64,000 bases of DNA from Carya illinoinensis (taxonomy: Eukaryota > Streptophyta > Magnoliopsida > Fagales > Juglandaceae). The translations under genes were made by a program, and so were the position numbers. The notes beneath the pieces are model-generated. The model searched no databases. It saw only the letters and a list, made by a program, of their open reading frames with translations, and had not been told where the DNA came from. Below, one piece after another: positions 1 to 11,000 of this stretch. The stretch spans positions 496,001 to 560,000 of the forward strand of contig NC_056752.1 of assembly GCF_018687715.1 (NCBI RefSeq), read 5' to 3'. Within the stretch, counting starts at the first letter, position 1. The number at the start of each line of letters is the position of its first letter.

Positions 1-3000
1 TCGCCTTGGACATCCGGGATCAATAATGATGAGACGAATAATTGATAATTCGTATGGGCATCCCCTAAAGAATCAGAAGATTATCTTACCCAATGAATAT
101 CCATGCTCTGCATGTTCTCAAGGTAAACTGATTATCAAACCATCTATCTGAAAGGTTGTATTTGAATCTCCATCTTTTTTACAAAGGATTCATGGGGATA
201 TATGTGGGCCTATTCAACCATCAAGTGGACCGTTCAGATATTTTATAGTTTTAATTGATGCATCAAGTCGATGGTCACATGTTTGTCTACTTTCCACTAG
301 AAATGTTGCATTTGCTAAACTTCTTGCACAAATAATTAAGCTACGAGCATAATTCCCTGACTATCCAATTAAAACTATTCGATTGGACAATGCAGGAGAA
401 TTTACATCTCAAGCTTTTGGTAATTATTGCATGTCAATAGGAATAGATGTTGAACATCCAGTTGCCCACACACACACTCAAAATGGTTTAGCTGAATCAA
501 TGATTAAAAGACTTTAGCTAATCGCTAGACCTTTACTCATGAAATCAAATCTTCCTATTTCTGCTTGGGGACATGCTATAATTCATGCAGCATCATTAAT
601 TCGAGTTAGGCCATCAGCATATCACAAATATTCACCATTACAGCTTGTATTTGGTCAGCAACCAAATATTTCTCATCTTCGTATTTTTGGATGTACTGTA
701 TATGTTCCAATTGCACCTCCACAACGTACAAAGATGGACCCTCAATGTAGACTTGGGATATATGTTGGGTTTGATTCTCCATCTATTATCAGATACTTTG
801 AGCCTCTTACAGGGGATATGTTTAAGGCACGTTTTGAGGATTGTCATTTTGACGAATCCATTTTTCCAACATTGGGTAATGAGAAGTCGGTGCCTGAAGC
901 ACGACAGGAAATTACTTGGGAAAATAAAACTCTTTTCCAATTTGATCCTCGTACAAAAGAATGTAATCAAGAGGTTCAAAAGATTATTCATTTGCAAAGT
1001 GTTGCAAACCAATTACCAGATGTATTTACTGACACTAAAGGTGTGGTAAAATCATATATTCTTGTTGTTAATGTTCCAACAAGGATTGCAGTCCCTGAAG
1101 GACAAGTTGCCAAAACAGCAATAGGCGAGTGTAAGTAACGCCTGAAGCGTGGACGGCCTATTAGTGCTAATGACAAAATTCCTCGGAAAAGGAAAATACA
1201 AAATGAATTTGGTACTCCTGAAGAGTCCATACCAACACAGGCCATAAGAGTAATTGATGCTCCTGAAGAGAGTAAATCTCCTGAGAAAGAACCTCCTGAA
1301 GAGGTATTTCATGAAATGCCTTCCCTTGAAGAGGGACAGGTACCTGAAAATAATGAGATCTCGATACATTTCATGAGTACAGGAGAAATTTTGAATAGAA
1401 ATAAAACTGTTGTCGACAACATATTTTCATATAAAATGACTCTTGACATTACCAGAAGTAATGAAGAAATTGAGCCAAGAACTGTCGAAAAATGTGGATG
1501 TAGAAATGACTGGCCAAAATGGAAATCAGCTATTGAAGCTGAATTAAACTCGCTAGCAAAGCGAGAGGTCTTTGGACCAATTATACAAACACCAAAGGGT
1601 GTAATGCCCGTTGGATATAAATGGGTATTTATACGTAAGCGTAATGAAAGCAATGAAACTGTGCGATATAAAGCACGACTTGTTGCACAAGGTTTCCTGC
1701 AGAAACTGAGGATTAATTATGAGGAAACATACTCTCTTGTTATGGATGCAATCACATTCAGATATTTAATCAGTTTGGCATTTATAAAAAGATTGGATAT
1801 GCAATTGATGGATGTGATCACTGCATATTTATATGGATCATTAGATCATGACATATATATGAAAATCCCTGAAGGATATAAAATGCCTGAAGCTTCTAAT
1901 CTGAGTACATTTAGAAGTATGTATTCTATTAAGCTTCAAAAATTTTTATATGGGTTAAAGCAATCCGGACGCATGTGATATAAATGCCTTAGCGAATATC
2001 TATTGAAATAAGGATTTGAGAATAATCCAATATACCCATGTGTTTTTATTAAGAAATCAGACTCCGGATTTGTTATTATTACCGTTTATGTTGATGATCT
2101 AAATCTTGTTGGAACTCCTGAAGAGATCAGAAGAACCGCTACATATTTAAAGAATGAATTTGAAATGAAGGATCTTGACAAAACGAAATTTTGTCTCGGC
2201 CTACAGCTCGAGCATTTACCAAATGGAATTCTCATTCATCAGTCAAATTATACAGAGAAAGTCTTGAAACACTTTTACATGGACAAAGCTCATCCCCTGA
2301 GTACTCCAATGGTTGTTCGATCACTTGATGTGCAGAAGGATCCATTTCGTCCTTGTGAAGACAATGAAGAAATTCTTGATCCTGAAATACCTTATCTCAG
2401 TGCAATTGGAACCCTGATGTATCTTGCAAATTGCACTCGGCCTGATATTGCATTTTCAGTTAATTTACTTGCAAGATATAGTTCTGCACCAACTCTAAGA
2501 CATTGAAATGGCATTAAACATATCTTTCGATACCTTCGAGGTACGGTTGATATGGGATTATTTTATTAACATGGTTCAAGTCCACAATTAGTTGGATATG
2601 CAGATATAGGTTATCTTTCAGATCCATACAGAGGTAGATCTCAAACTGGATATGTATTTACTTGTAGAAATTCTGCTATATCATGGAGATCTGTCAAACA
2701 AACACTATCTGCTACCTCTTCAAATCACTCTGAGATCATTGCAATTCATGAAGCAAGTCGAGAATGTATTTGGCTAAGATCAATGATCCAACATATTTAA
2801 GAAAAGTGTGGTCTTCCAGTGATTAATGATAGTCCAACAACTTTATACGAAGATAATGCTGCTTGTATTACTCAAATTAGACGAGGATATATCAAAGGTG
2901 ATAGAACCAAACATATTTCACCTAAATTCTTTTATAATCATGAATTTCAAGAGAAATGTGAAATTAAAGTCAAGCAGATACGATCAAGTGATAATCTGTC

Positions 3001-3333
3001 AGATTTATTTACAAAAGTATTACCAACTGCAACATTTAAGAAGATTGTGCAGAATATTGGAATGCGAAAACTTGAAGACCTTTTTATCATGCACTTTTCA
3101 GGGGGAGTAATGTCTTGAAGACGTATACTGATTGTACTCTTTTTCCTTCGCTAAGGTTTTATCCCACTGGATTTTCCTTTGCAAGGTTTTAATGAGACAA
3201 TCTTAAAGTATTTTACGGTACACATGAATATTGTACTCTTTTTCCTTTGCTATTGATTTTTTTCCCACATGGTTTTTCCTTGGCAAGGTTTTAACGAGAC
3301 ATATTTATTATATGTGGTCATCCAAAGGGGGAG
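1..3333 (+). pseudogene. Copia element A: decayed integrase-RT-RNase H polyprotein
   Basis: This is the 3' two-thirds of a Ty1/copia pol gene; gag and protease lie outside the window. Integrase core pieces come first (about 190-620, with a LDNAGEF-type second catalytic D block near 385-400 and an AESMIKRL-type E block near 490-512). Reverse transcriptase follows (about 1490-2510, with a YVDD box at about 2089-2100), then RNase H (about 2560-3115) with a KHISPKFF-type end. The reading frame is broken by many stops, for example near 349, 515, 1975, 2503, 2566 and 2798, several of them TGA or TAG where copia relatives have tryptophan or glutamine. The integrase-before-RT order defines copia rather than gypsy. 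It cannot make a functional polyprotein. The element family is certain; the lineage is not assigned. Confidence 0.93.
3324..3333 (+). other. Polypurine tract of copia element A
   Basis: AAAGGGGGAG lies directly before a TGTTG LTR start. This is the normal plus-strand primer site and fixes the start of the 3' LTR at 3334. Confidence 0.85.
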
Positions 3334-3604
3334 TGTTGTAAAATAATATTGTTGTAAAATAAATTGTATAACCACCTTGAGCTAGCCATCAAATGCACAG
3401 TGCATAGTGCTAGCATAGTGAGCTAGCCGTCAAATGCATAGTGCTAGCATAGTGAGCTAGCCGTCAAATGCATAGTATTAGTCGTCAAAAGCATAGTCCC
3501 TTTTGTACTCCTATATATATCGTTGAATCCTTTAAAAAATTCATAAGTTTCATAACCTCTCTGAACTCTATCTCTTTCTCTCTCCTTTCAAAAGTTTTAT
3601 AACA
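3334..3604 (+). repeat. 3' LTR of copia element A
   Basis: Begins TGTTGTAAAAT right after the polypurine tract and most plausibly ends with ACA at 3604, giving about 271 bp, short as is usual for copia. It holds a minisatellite in U3 (3379-3496) and a TATA-like TATATATA at about 3513-3520. The 5' LTR is outside the window, so the 3' boundary rests only on the terminal CA and on the start of the neighbouring duplicated segment. Confidence 0.75.
3379..3496. repeat. 34-41 bp minisatellite inside the LTR U3
   Basis: Three consecutive copies of a unit starting GAGCTAGCC(A/G)TCAAATGCA and ending GCTAGCATAGT begin at about 3379, 3420 and 3454; the last decays into a half unit. The U3 position, upstream of the TATA-like box, is where copia enhancer repeats are commonly found. 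Confidence 0.85.
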
Positions 3605-3605
3605 C

Positions 3606-4448
3606 TCGAGTATTTTTATGAGAAAGATGTTAAATATTTTAATATGAATATTAATAAATGGATTTTTAATTTTATATAATTTACAATAATAAACAGTAAT
3701 AAATAAATACGTATATTTCTCCATTAGTTCGATGAATAATTAGATTTGGCTATGAGAGAAGGATTATTCTAGTAACTTTGCCTTACAAGCGTCTTATGAT
3801 GGCAAAAGACACTCTAATATTGTCTGTGAGAATCCTTTAATCCTTCAGTTCTATTTATAGATTTCTGACCATCAAGAAATTTTAGAGTTTATATCTAACT
3901 ATAATTAGAGATATAGAGTTTTAATCTTATCTTTTAAGAGTTTTCTTATCCCGTTATCACTCATCTTTTATATGATAAGTTTGAACTATTTCAAACTCTA
4001 TTAAGATGGGTGTGTGTGACATATTTTATTTCTCGAGTATTTCTATGAGAAAGATGTTAAATATTTTAACATGAATATTAATAAACGGATTTTCGATTTT
4101 ATATAATCTACAATAATAAACAGTAATAAATAAATACATATATTTCTCCATCAGTTTGATGAATAATTAGATCTGGCTATGAGAGAAGGATCACCCTAGC
4201 AACTTTGTCTCACAAGTGTCTCATGATGACAAAAGGCACTCTAATATTGTATGTGAGAACCCTTTAACTCTTCAGTACTATTTATAAATTTCTGACCATC
4301 AAGAAATTTTAGAGTTTATATCTAACTATAATTAGAGATATAGATTTTTAATCTTATCTCTTAGGAGTTTTCTTATCCCGTTATCACTCATCTTTTATTT
4401 GATAAGTTTGAACTATTTCAAACTCTATTAAGATGGGTGTGCGTGACA
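3606..4448. repeat. 427-bp direct tandem duplication across an LTR junction
   Basis: The segment at about 3606-4021 recurs at about 4033-4448 with scattered substitutions. Each copy begins with CTCGAGTATTT(T/C)TATGAG and then runs into the LTR of copia element B (LTR starts at 3628 and 4055, period 427). The first copy lacks the last roughly 25 bp of the LTR. The repeat unit therefore spans the junction between element A/flank and the LTR of element B, which points to a local duplication after insertion rather than two separate insertions. Confidence 0.85.
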
Positions 4449-4473
4449 TAGAGTTTAAATAAAAACTCTTACA
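4055..4473 (-). repeat. 3' LTR of copia element B
   Basis: 419 bp, on the plus strand from TGTTAAATATTT to AACTCTTACA. It matches the split LTR at 7642-8995 along its whole length and is followed on the internal side by the polypurine tract. Confidence 0.92.
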
Positions 4474-4490
4474 TTCTCCCACTTGGCCTA
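4474..4490 (-). other. Polypurine tract of copia element B
   Basis: On the minus strand the bases read AAGTGGGAGAA immediately before the LTR start. Purine-rich and correctly placed for plus-strand priming. Confidence 0.75.
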
Positions 4491-4914
4491 TACGCCCATA
4501 AAATAATATTTTCCGTTCATGAGTTTATTACAAGAAATTAATCATACTGCGCAAATTCATTTCCTGAAACTTTCATACCTCAAAGTACATTACATGAGTT
4601 ATGTAATATCAATGTCAAATCAACTACCGATGTGAGTCATGGCAGTTCTCTGTTATATAATCAACAAATTTTCTTCCATGTACCATAACACTAGTAACTA
4701 ATTTTACATGATTTTTAATTGGGATAATTAAGGCTAATACCATGATGCCTTGGGTTCCAATTCATGTATGTTGCAGACATTATCTTGTCATCATTCTTCC
4801 AAACTATTAAATATAAAAAGAAGTGGAAAGACAAGAAAACAAAAACAAAACAACCATAATAGATATCATTAAGTGTCCAAAGTAAAATAAAACATCTATG
4901 AGCTCAATAACATA

Positions 4915-5770
4915 TTTGCATCATAAGACCCATTTTGTCAACATGCTCTTTAAACTGCTTCGCTACTAGACCCTTCGTGAATGAGTCTGCCATCATAAGC
5001 GTAGTACTAATATGTTCTATGGACACTGTTTGTTTCTATACTTCCTTCTTGACACTTAGGTATTTGAGCTCCATATGTTTAGTACCTTTAGAATACCTAT
5101 CATTTTTAGAGAAAAATACTGCAGAGGAATTATCATAATAAATTCTCAGCGGCCTTTCTATAGAATCGACAACTCCAAACTCTGACATAAATTTCCTCAG
5201 CCATAAACCATGTAATGTGGCCTCAAAGTATACCACAAACTCAGCCTCCATTATTGATAAAGTAGTGATAGTTTGCTTCATACTCTTCCATGAGATCACT
5301 CCACCGGCTAGTAGTAAAACATATCCAGAAGTAGATTTCCTACTATTAGAACAATCGGCAAAACTAATGTCTGGTCTTGTGCAAATCTGTGTATATATCA
5401 AGCTCCCCACAACCAAAGCATAGGAGATTTTTTCCATCTCTTTACGCTCCCACTCAGTTTTAGGACATTGTGATAAGTTAAACTTATCACCTTTTGATAT
5501 CGAAGTATCAAGTAATGAGCAACTTTTCATGCCAAATCTCTCAAGAACTCTTTCTATGTAACTTTTCTGAGACAATCCCAATAGTCCTTGTTTTCGATCT
5601 CAGAGGATTTCAATTCCGATTACAAAGGACCCTCACCCATATCTTTCATTTCAAAGTTCTTAGATAGAAAACCATTGGTTTCATAAAGTAAGCCAAGATC
5701 ACTACCACACACTGATGAAGTTTGTGAATGTAATGATGTCGGTACATTTACTACAAGAAAATATTTGTCA
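4915..5770 (-). pseudogene. RT C-terminus and RNase H remnant of copia element B
   Basis: The longest open stretch (5036-5581, 181 residues) carries the copia blocks LSQKSYIERVLERFGMK, TRPDISF, SRKSTSGYV and an EAEF active-site stretch of RNase H. Upstream in other frames (about 5582-5770) lie RT C-terminal pieces, and downstream (4915-5035) after a frameshift comes the usual tail ending near HVDKMG. Between TRPDISF and SRKSTSGYV about 60 residues present in other copia proteins are missing, an in-frame deletion that removes the start of RNase H. Not functional. Confidence 0.88.
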
Positions 5771-5825
5771 CATAATACTTTGAGTTAGACACTTATAAAC
5801 AATAATAAGAATTTAAATAATTATT

Positions 5826-6146
5826 GATGAATTAATAGTGTCATCAAGACCCTCCTTTGGGAGTAGATCTTAATACACAAAGTGTTCTCACCATATTAAA
5901 TTCTGTGGATCAACTAAGTGTATCATCAGAATTCTCCTTTGGGAGTAAATTCTGATATACAAATTGTTCCCTCCAACTTTTCTTTGATAGATGAACTAGT
6001 AGTATCATCAAAACCCTCATTTGGAAGTAGATCTTGATACACAAAATGTTCACTCCAACCTTAATTTGATAGATGAACTAGTAATGTCATCAAGATTCTC
6101 CTTTGAGAGTAGATCTTGACATACAAAATTGTCCACTCTATTATAT
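5826..6146. repeat. Degenerate tandem repeat, about 4 units
   Basis: Four diverged units share TGATGAA(C/T)TA.TAGT.TCATCA, then a CTCCTTTGGGAGTA word, then GAT.TTGATA(T/C)ACAAA. Units begin at about 5826, 5907, 5987 and 6070, a period near 80 bp. The CTCC..GGAG word can fold on itself. No coding frame runs through it. Confidence 0.7.
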
Positions 6147-7043
6147 CCACCTTACTATAAAATTTAATGATTGTTCACCAAAATTTAAGAAAATCTTGTA
6201 CCTTTGGGCAACTAAGTTTTTCTTTAATTTTGATGTAAATCATTTGTCCATATTAGATAAACAATTATATATAGCATGATAATAAGAGCCAATTCATACA
6301 TATATATAAGATTTATGTATGTAATAATAACATGCACATGACATTTAATAAAATTTAATACATGTATTTAACAATAATAACATGCATATAAATTTATCAA
6401 TAATAAAATTTTCATACATGTAAATAACAATAATAACATGTATATATAAATAAATAAATAAATAAATAATTTCAGATTTTTTTAAATAATAAAATAATAA
6501 TAAAATAATAAAATAATAATTTTTAATTTAACTAGTCCGAGTTTGAACCGGACTAGTTCAACAAACTGGACCGAAACCCAAGTCAACTGGATGTGTTGAC
6601 TTGGGCTGTATCTACAGTACAGGCCCGGTTCCCTTTTTTTTTGTTCTTTTATTAGGCTGGGTTGTGGCCCATTTTACTCTCTCTTGTCTGGGCTAGAGCC
6701 CAAGTCATAGCCCACTTTTCTTTCCCTCCGGCTGGGCCAGAATTCACGGCCCAAGCACTATATCTGCTATTTGTTAATAGATTCAAAACAGATTAAAACA
6801 ATTGGACTGGGCCAAGGTCAACGGCCCACAACCTACAGCCTAAACCTTTTTTCTTATAAACCCTAGTCTTATGCTTGTTATTCTTCCTTAGGAAAAACTA
6901 GCGCCGCACTAGAATTCCTTCTTTCCTCAATAAGCATGCAGCACATCAAGGGTCATGGCAGTTCACGGTGGTCCTTGCCAGCGAGGAGGAGAACGACAAG
7001 GCATCCCCAGCCTCCATTTGCTGCCGAGGTCCACCTCCTCTCC

Positions 7044-7047
<4 letters not shown>

Positions 7048-7116
<69 letters not shown>
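7048..7116. repeat. (TA)n microsatellite
   Basis: About 35 uninterrupted TA units. Short open frames across it are poly-(Tyr-Ile) artefacts. Confidence 0.98.
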
Positions 7117-7119
<3 letters not shown>

Positions 7120-7627
7120 ATCACAGAAACTCTGCTGCAGTGGGCTTTAGAGCCCTCTGCTAGCGAGAAGGTTCTCAGCCGACCTCCCACATAGTATACA
7201 ACTTTTCTCATATACCTTCAACTTTCCTTTTTCACCATCGTAATTTTTCTTTCAGATAAAAAATGTGTCTTTTTTTTTTTTTTTTGAATAAACAAACCCG
7301 AGGAAAACAACATTCATTCGGTTTCATCTCAAAAACAGTTTAGAGTTTTTAAAATGGAGCAATTTCATATGCATAAATATACAGAAATTCACATATGCTA
7401 TTTCACATATATATATATATATATATATATTTCATATATAGATCATGAATATTGATGCAATAATATTACACAGAATCAAAATTATAATTTTATGCATGTG
7501 TGGCATTGATGCATAATATTGGTACAAAGTAGTATATAATTTTATCTTTCACGGCCGAAAGAAATATCAAAGTGATATACAGCATGTGCAATATTATATC
7601 GAAATTATAAAAAATCTATAACCTGAA

Positions 7628-7639
7628 GCTCTGATACCA
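7628..7639 (-). other. Primer-binding site (initiator Met-tRNA) of copia element B
   Basis: The minus strand reads TGGTATCAGAGC, the exact complement of the plant initiator Met-tRNA 3' end, two bases inside the LTR end at 7642. It fixes the element orientation as minus. Confidence 0.95.
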
Positions 7640-7641
7640 CA

Positions 7642-8995
7642 TGTTAAATATTTTAACATGAACATTAATAAATGTATTTTCGATTTATATAATCTACAAT
7701 AATAAACTGTAAAGGCAAAAATTAGCTAGGATTAGATGACTAAATGATAAGGTTTATCTTATCATTATTTGATTAAATTTGGATGAATGATAAGGTTTAT
7801 CTTATCATTATTTGATTAATTTTGGATGAATGTAAAATAAGTATTGATTTGTATCTAAACAATATTGAGTTTATCTAGAAGTTTTATGAGTTGTTTAGAT
7901 AAGGCCCTGAAGTCGAAATCGAGTTCTGATAGTTTTGCCCTTATCCAGAAGAAATTTGAAACAGAGTTTAGTATATATCAGAAGAAGTTATCATGAAATG
8001 TTAGTAGTCCGTCGGGACGCGTTTTCGCGTCTGTTGCTAACCGTCAACAGAGTCCTACTGCAATTAGAACTCTTTTCAGACTTTTTATTTAAAGGGATTC
8101 GGTTTTGTATCTTCTCAAGGACTTCAAGCCACGAATTTTACAGAGGAGATTCTGAGTGTTTATGAGAGAAAATTCACTTGAGAATTTTCATGGGATTTTT
8201 CATATCTTCTTGAGTGTGATTGTGCTTTGAGTGCGAAGCAACATCGATTGGATTTCAGCCTCTGGAGTTCCAGAAGGGAAGTCAATATTTGAAGATCGCC
8301 AGAGGTTCTGGCTGCTATTACGGTAGAAGACAAACGGGTCGTTTGTCTAGGCAAGTAAGAGAGTCGAATTGCAAAGGTTTTGTAATTGATTATTACTTGT
8401 AATTGTTCTTCAAATAATAAGATTGACTTTCCTGGGTTTGGCTGCCCCGTAGGGTTTTACCTTTAAAGAGTTCTTTAAAGGGTTTCCCTTCGTAACCAAT
8501 CGTTGTGTCTTGCAAGTTTGATTATTTATTTTAAAGTATTTGATTCTTTTCATAATCTTGTTAATTGAGATCTAACCTATTTGTTCAAGGAAATTGGTAG
8601 ACAATTTCGTGGTTTTACAGAGGTACATTGGGAATTTCATAAACAGTAATAAATAAATACGTACCTTTTTCTATAGTTCGATAAAGAATTAGATCTGGCT
8701 ATGAGGGAAGGATCACTCTAGCAACTTTGTCTCACAAGTGTCTCACGATAGCAAAAGGTACTCTAATGTTGTAGGTGATAACCCTTTAACCCCTTAGTAC
8801 TATTTATAGATTTCTGACCATCAAGAAATCTTAGAGTTTATATCTAATTATAATTAGAGATATAGAGTTTTAATCTTATCTCTTAGGAGTTTTCTTATCT
8901 CGTTATCACTCATTTTTTATCTGATAAGTTTGAACTATTTCAAACTCTATTAAGATGGGTGTGTGGAATATAGAGTTTAAATAAAAACTCTTACA
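7642..8995 (-). repeat. 5' LTR of copia element B, split by a solo LTR
   Basis: The LTR segments 7642-7707 and 8640/8645-8995 together give about 417 bp and align end to end with the other LTR. They are separated by a 932-bp insertion flanked by a TAAAC duplication. Confidence 0.92.
7708..8639. mobile_element. Solo LTR (932 bp) inserted in an LTR
   Basis: The insert starts TGTAAAGGC and ends GGGAATTTCA, i.e. TG..CA ends, and is flanked by perfect TAAAC direct repeats (7703-7707 and 8640-8644). Removing it and one TAAAC rejoins the host LTR exactly. It has no coding region, so it is best read as an LTR left after recombination between two LTRs. A 50-bp tandem repeat (about 7733-7832, core ATGATAAGGTTTATCTTATCATT, itself palindromic in part) lies near its start. 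Its tail, with AGACAATTTCGTGG, resembles copia LTR ends. No other copy is present in the window. Confidence 0.85.
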
Positions 8996-9945
8996 AGAGA
9001 ACCACCCTCTTCTCTATTACCTTTTCAATATCTATCTATGTATATATTTTTATGACAATATATTTTTTTTCTCTCATTTCCATTAGTTTGGTTTTGGTCA
9101 GATCTACCATACTTTAACGACCGACTGTCAACACGTGTCCTACCATGCAACTACCCATCCACTGATCTAATGAGACAAAGTGGAATCGTGAAGAGAATCC
9201 TGGTGCGTGACGTTTACACACGGCTTGTTCCACCACGTGGCCTTCAGGCACCGCCGCGCCATGATGCGTCTGTCAGCTACATGTATTGCACCAATAGATT
9301 TTCTACCTCAAGATCTTTTAGATTTGCCTCACCCCATCTCACAATCACTGGTGCGTGGTCTCCATGCTCCATCACAAGTGAGCGTGAGGAAATTTGGCCC
9401 GTCGCAGTCCAGTCCATCCAATGCCGGTCTTCCTACTATATTTTTACTTTTCCTAACTGATAATCTTGAGGAAGGAAATACAGATCTCTTTAGTGCACAT
9501 TTCAAGACAACAAACAGCAGTGCACTTTTAACTTCCATAGCCTCCAACATTGGCTTCACAGTTTAAACTGCAAAAAATAGTCTTTCAAGACGGCACCCTC
9601 TTTGCAGGTTATGGGTGGGGACCAAATATTTGGTCCTAAGACCCGCTTTATTATTATTATTATTATTTTAACTTTTGTGTACCTTGTGTTTGTTGCAATG
9701 GGGTATTTATTGGGGAATCCCACCTCCTCTTCAAGTATCTTGTTTTCTAATATCTGATATATTTGCTTGATTAAAAAAAAAAAAAAGCTTTTATTAAAAA
9801 AAATGTTGTAGCTAAATATTAAATTTTCATCGCAAATAAATTTTTGCAAAAGAAAAAAAAAAGTATCATCACACATTCTTTGAAAATATCTCATCGTTAA
9901 AAATTATTTATGATGAGAAAAGCATATTGTTGCAAAATATACCAC
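8996..9945. other. Unassigned intergenic sequence
   Basis: No supported gene. The part 9110-9570 is GC-richer than its surroundings and contains ACGTG words including a CCACGTGG G-box at about 9233, so it could be promoter or old genic DNA. Overlapping open frames up to 119 codons on three frames show no family signature. 9640-9670 is an (ATT)n tract. Confidence 0.5.
9619..9636. repeat. 18-bp perfect palindrome
   Basis: GGACCAAATATTTGGTCC is self-complementary over all 18 bases. No associated gene. Confidence 0.8.
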
Positions 9946-10275
9946 ATTTAGCGACGGCACTTTCTTAATAAGAAGGGTCTCATATTTGGTTTGAAAATTC
10001 TCCCTAGCAAATCGTTACAAAATCTAATGTAACTATGACAAAAGATTTGGTTCTCACTAATATTAGACCATTAATGTCGTCACAGATATTAACATGATAG
10101 CGACTAAAATAACTTTAAAACTATTTGTGAGAAAGTTTTGTTGTTGCCAAGCTAACTTTTGCCGTCAAAATCGATTTATCACAAATATATAATAAAGAGC
10201 AGGAGTCTAGCATGGTTGACGAGTTGAATTCGTCGGTATTGTTTAGTATTGGCAACGACTAACTCTAGCCACTAC
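9946..10275. other. Subterminal-like repeat region, probably CACTA-2
   Basis: Both strands are dense in variants of GCGAC, GTCGTC and CGACTAA words spaced 20-60 bp apart. Such clusters are typical of CACTA subterminal regions, and the position just beyond the CACTA-2 second gene (10560-11000) fits. No CACTA-type terminal inverted repeat could be found, so the true end is unresolved. Confidence 0.45.
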
Positions 10276-10559
10276 AGATCATGATTTTAAATTAATGATA
10301 AATATTTATCATCTATATGGTGACATGCTTTTAGAATTAGTGATCATCTATATTTATCATGACAAATATATTTCATTACGTATGATTGCACAACTCTCCA
10401 TTTTTTCAAAAAGAAAAGACCGAATAATCATCAATATTAAAAAAAACTAATAACAAATTCTAGTAATAAAGCAAAATGCATTAAATTAAGTCATTACTTA
10501 AATCGATTGTTCATAAAAACATTAAAATAAAGTTTATTCTTTACAAACTAAAAAAGAAA

Positions 10560-11000
10560 TGCTAAATGAAATGTCTCTTTAGGACTCTCTATAGAATCTA
10601 ATTGTTCCATACTTTTTGATAGGTGGCGATTATATTCACTTTGTTTCTTTACCATATTGTTGATATTTATTTGCATGGATTCTACCCTTTGCACTCCCAT
10701 TTCTCCTTGTAAATCTCCATCTCATTCTTGTATTTCTCCACTGTTGAGTGAGTTACGTGACTTTGGATGAATGTGAAAATGATGAAATAGGCATATATAT
10801 ATAACATAATTCCCAAATCCTTTGGCACAGATTTATGCCCCAAAACCTCATTGAAAATATCTTACACAATTATGATCCAATAGCATCTATTTCATTTCAT
10901 AAATCTTTCATCCTATACTGCAAAAGCAAGATCGAGTTTTTCTTAGAAAAATAAATTAGTATATGTATGCATTGTGCTTGTTCGAGTCCAACCCATAAAC
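10560..11000 (-). pseudogene. Transposase_24-like gene remnant of CACTA-2
   Basis: On the minus strand, conceptual translation shows a DIFNEVLG block (about 10870-10840) followed by a glutamate/lysine-rich coiled coil (QSTVEKYKNEMEIYKEKWE-like, about 10770-10680). Both are features of the C-terminal half of the plant Transposase_24 family, whose members commonly read E(I/V)(F/Y)..V.G and then a coiled coil. Frameshifts and stops interrupt it. The identification rests on short matches read by eye. Confidence 0.6.

Larger units (their letters stand above)
5771..7627. other. Non-coding internal region of copia element B
   Basis: No coding sequence is visible where gag, protease and integrase should be. 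It holds a tandem array of LTR-unrelated units (5826-6146), an AT-rich tract (6180-6530), a GC-richer tract with repeated GGCCCA/GGGCC words (about 6535-6850), a long (TA)n run (7048-7116), a T15 run near 7271 and a second AT run (7410-7431). The origin of the 6.5-7.2 kb part is unknown. Confidence 0.6.
4055..8995 (-). mobile_element. Copia element B, minus strand, internally rearranged
   Basis: LTR pairs at 4055-4473 and 7642-8995 (the latter interrupted) flank an internal region with a polypurine tract next to the left LTR and an initiator Met-tRNA primer-binding site next to the right LTR, so the element reads right to left. Flanks AAAGA (4050-4054) and AGAGA (8996-9000) could be a 5-bp target duplication with one change. 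Only the RT C-terminus and RNase H are recognisable (4915-5770). The remaining internal DNA (5771-7627) is non-coding, so gag, protease and integrase are missing. It is a non-autonomous, decayed copy. Confidence 0.9.

Noticed and set aside
3628..4473. Two separate insertions of the same LTR (solo LTR next to element B)
   Set aside because: Both copies share the same upstream flank, so a tandem duplication explains them better.
6936..7194. Open frames of 75-79 codons over a (TA)n run
   Set aside because: Poly-(Tyr-Ile) from a microsatellite; no codon bias or family signature.
9170..9566. Overlapping open frames of 96 and 119 codons
   Set aside because: Three overlapping frames on both strands are equally open, with no motif; composition effect.
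9799..9812. ATGTTGTAGC as a right end of CACTA-2
   Set aside because: Wrong orientation for a left boundary and lacks TAGTG; no matching partner end found.
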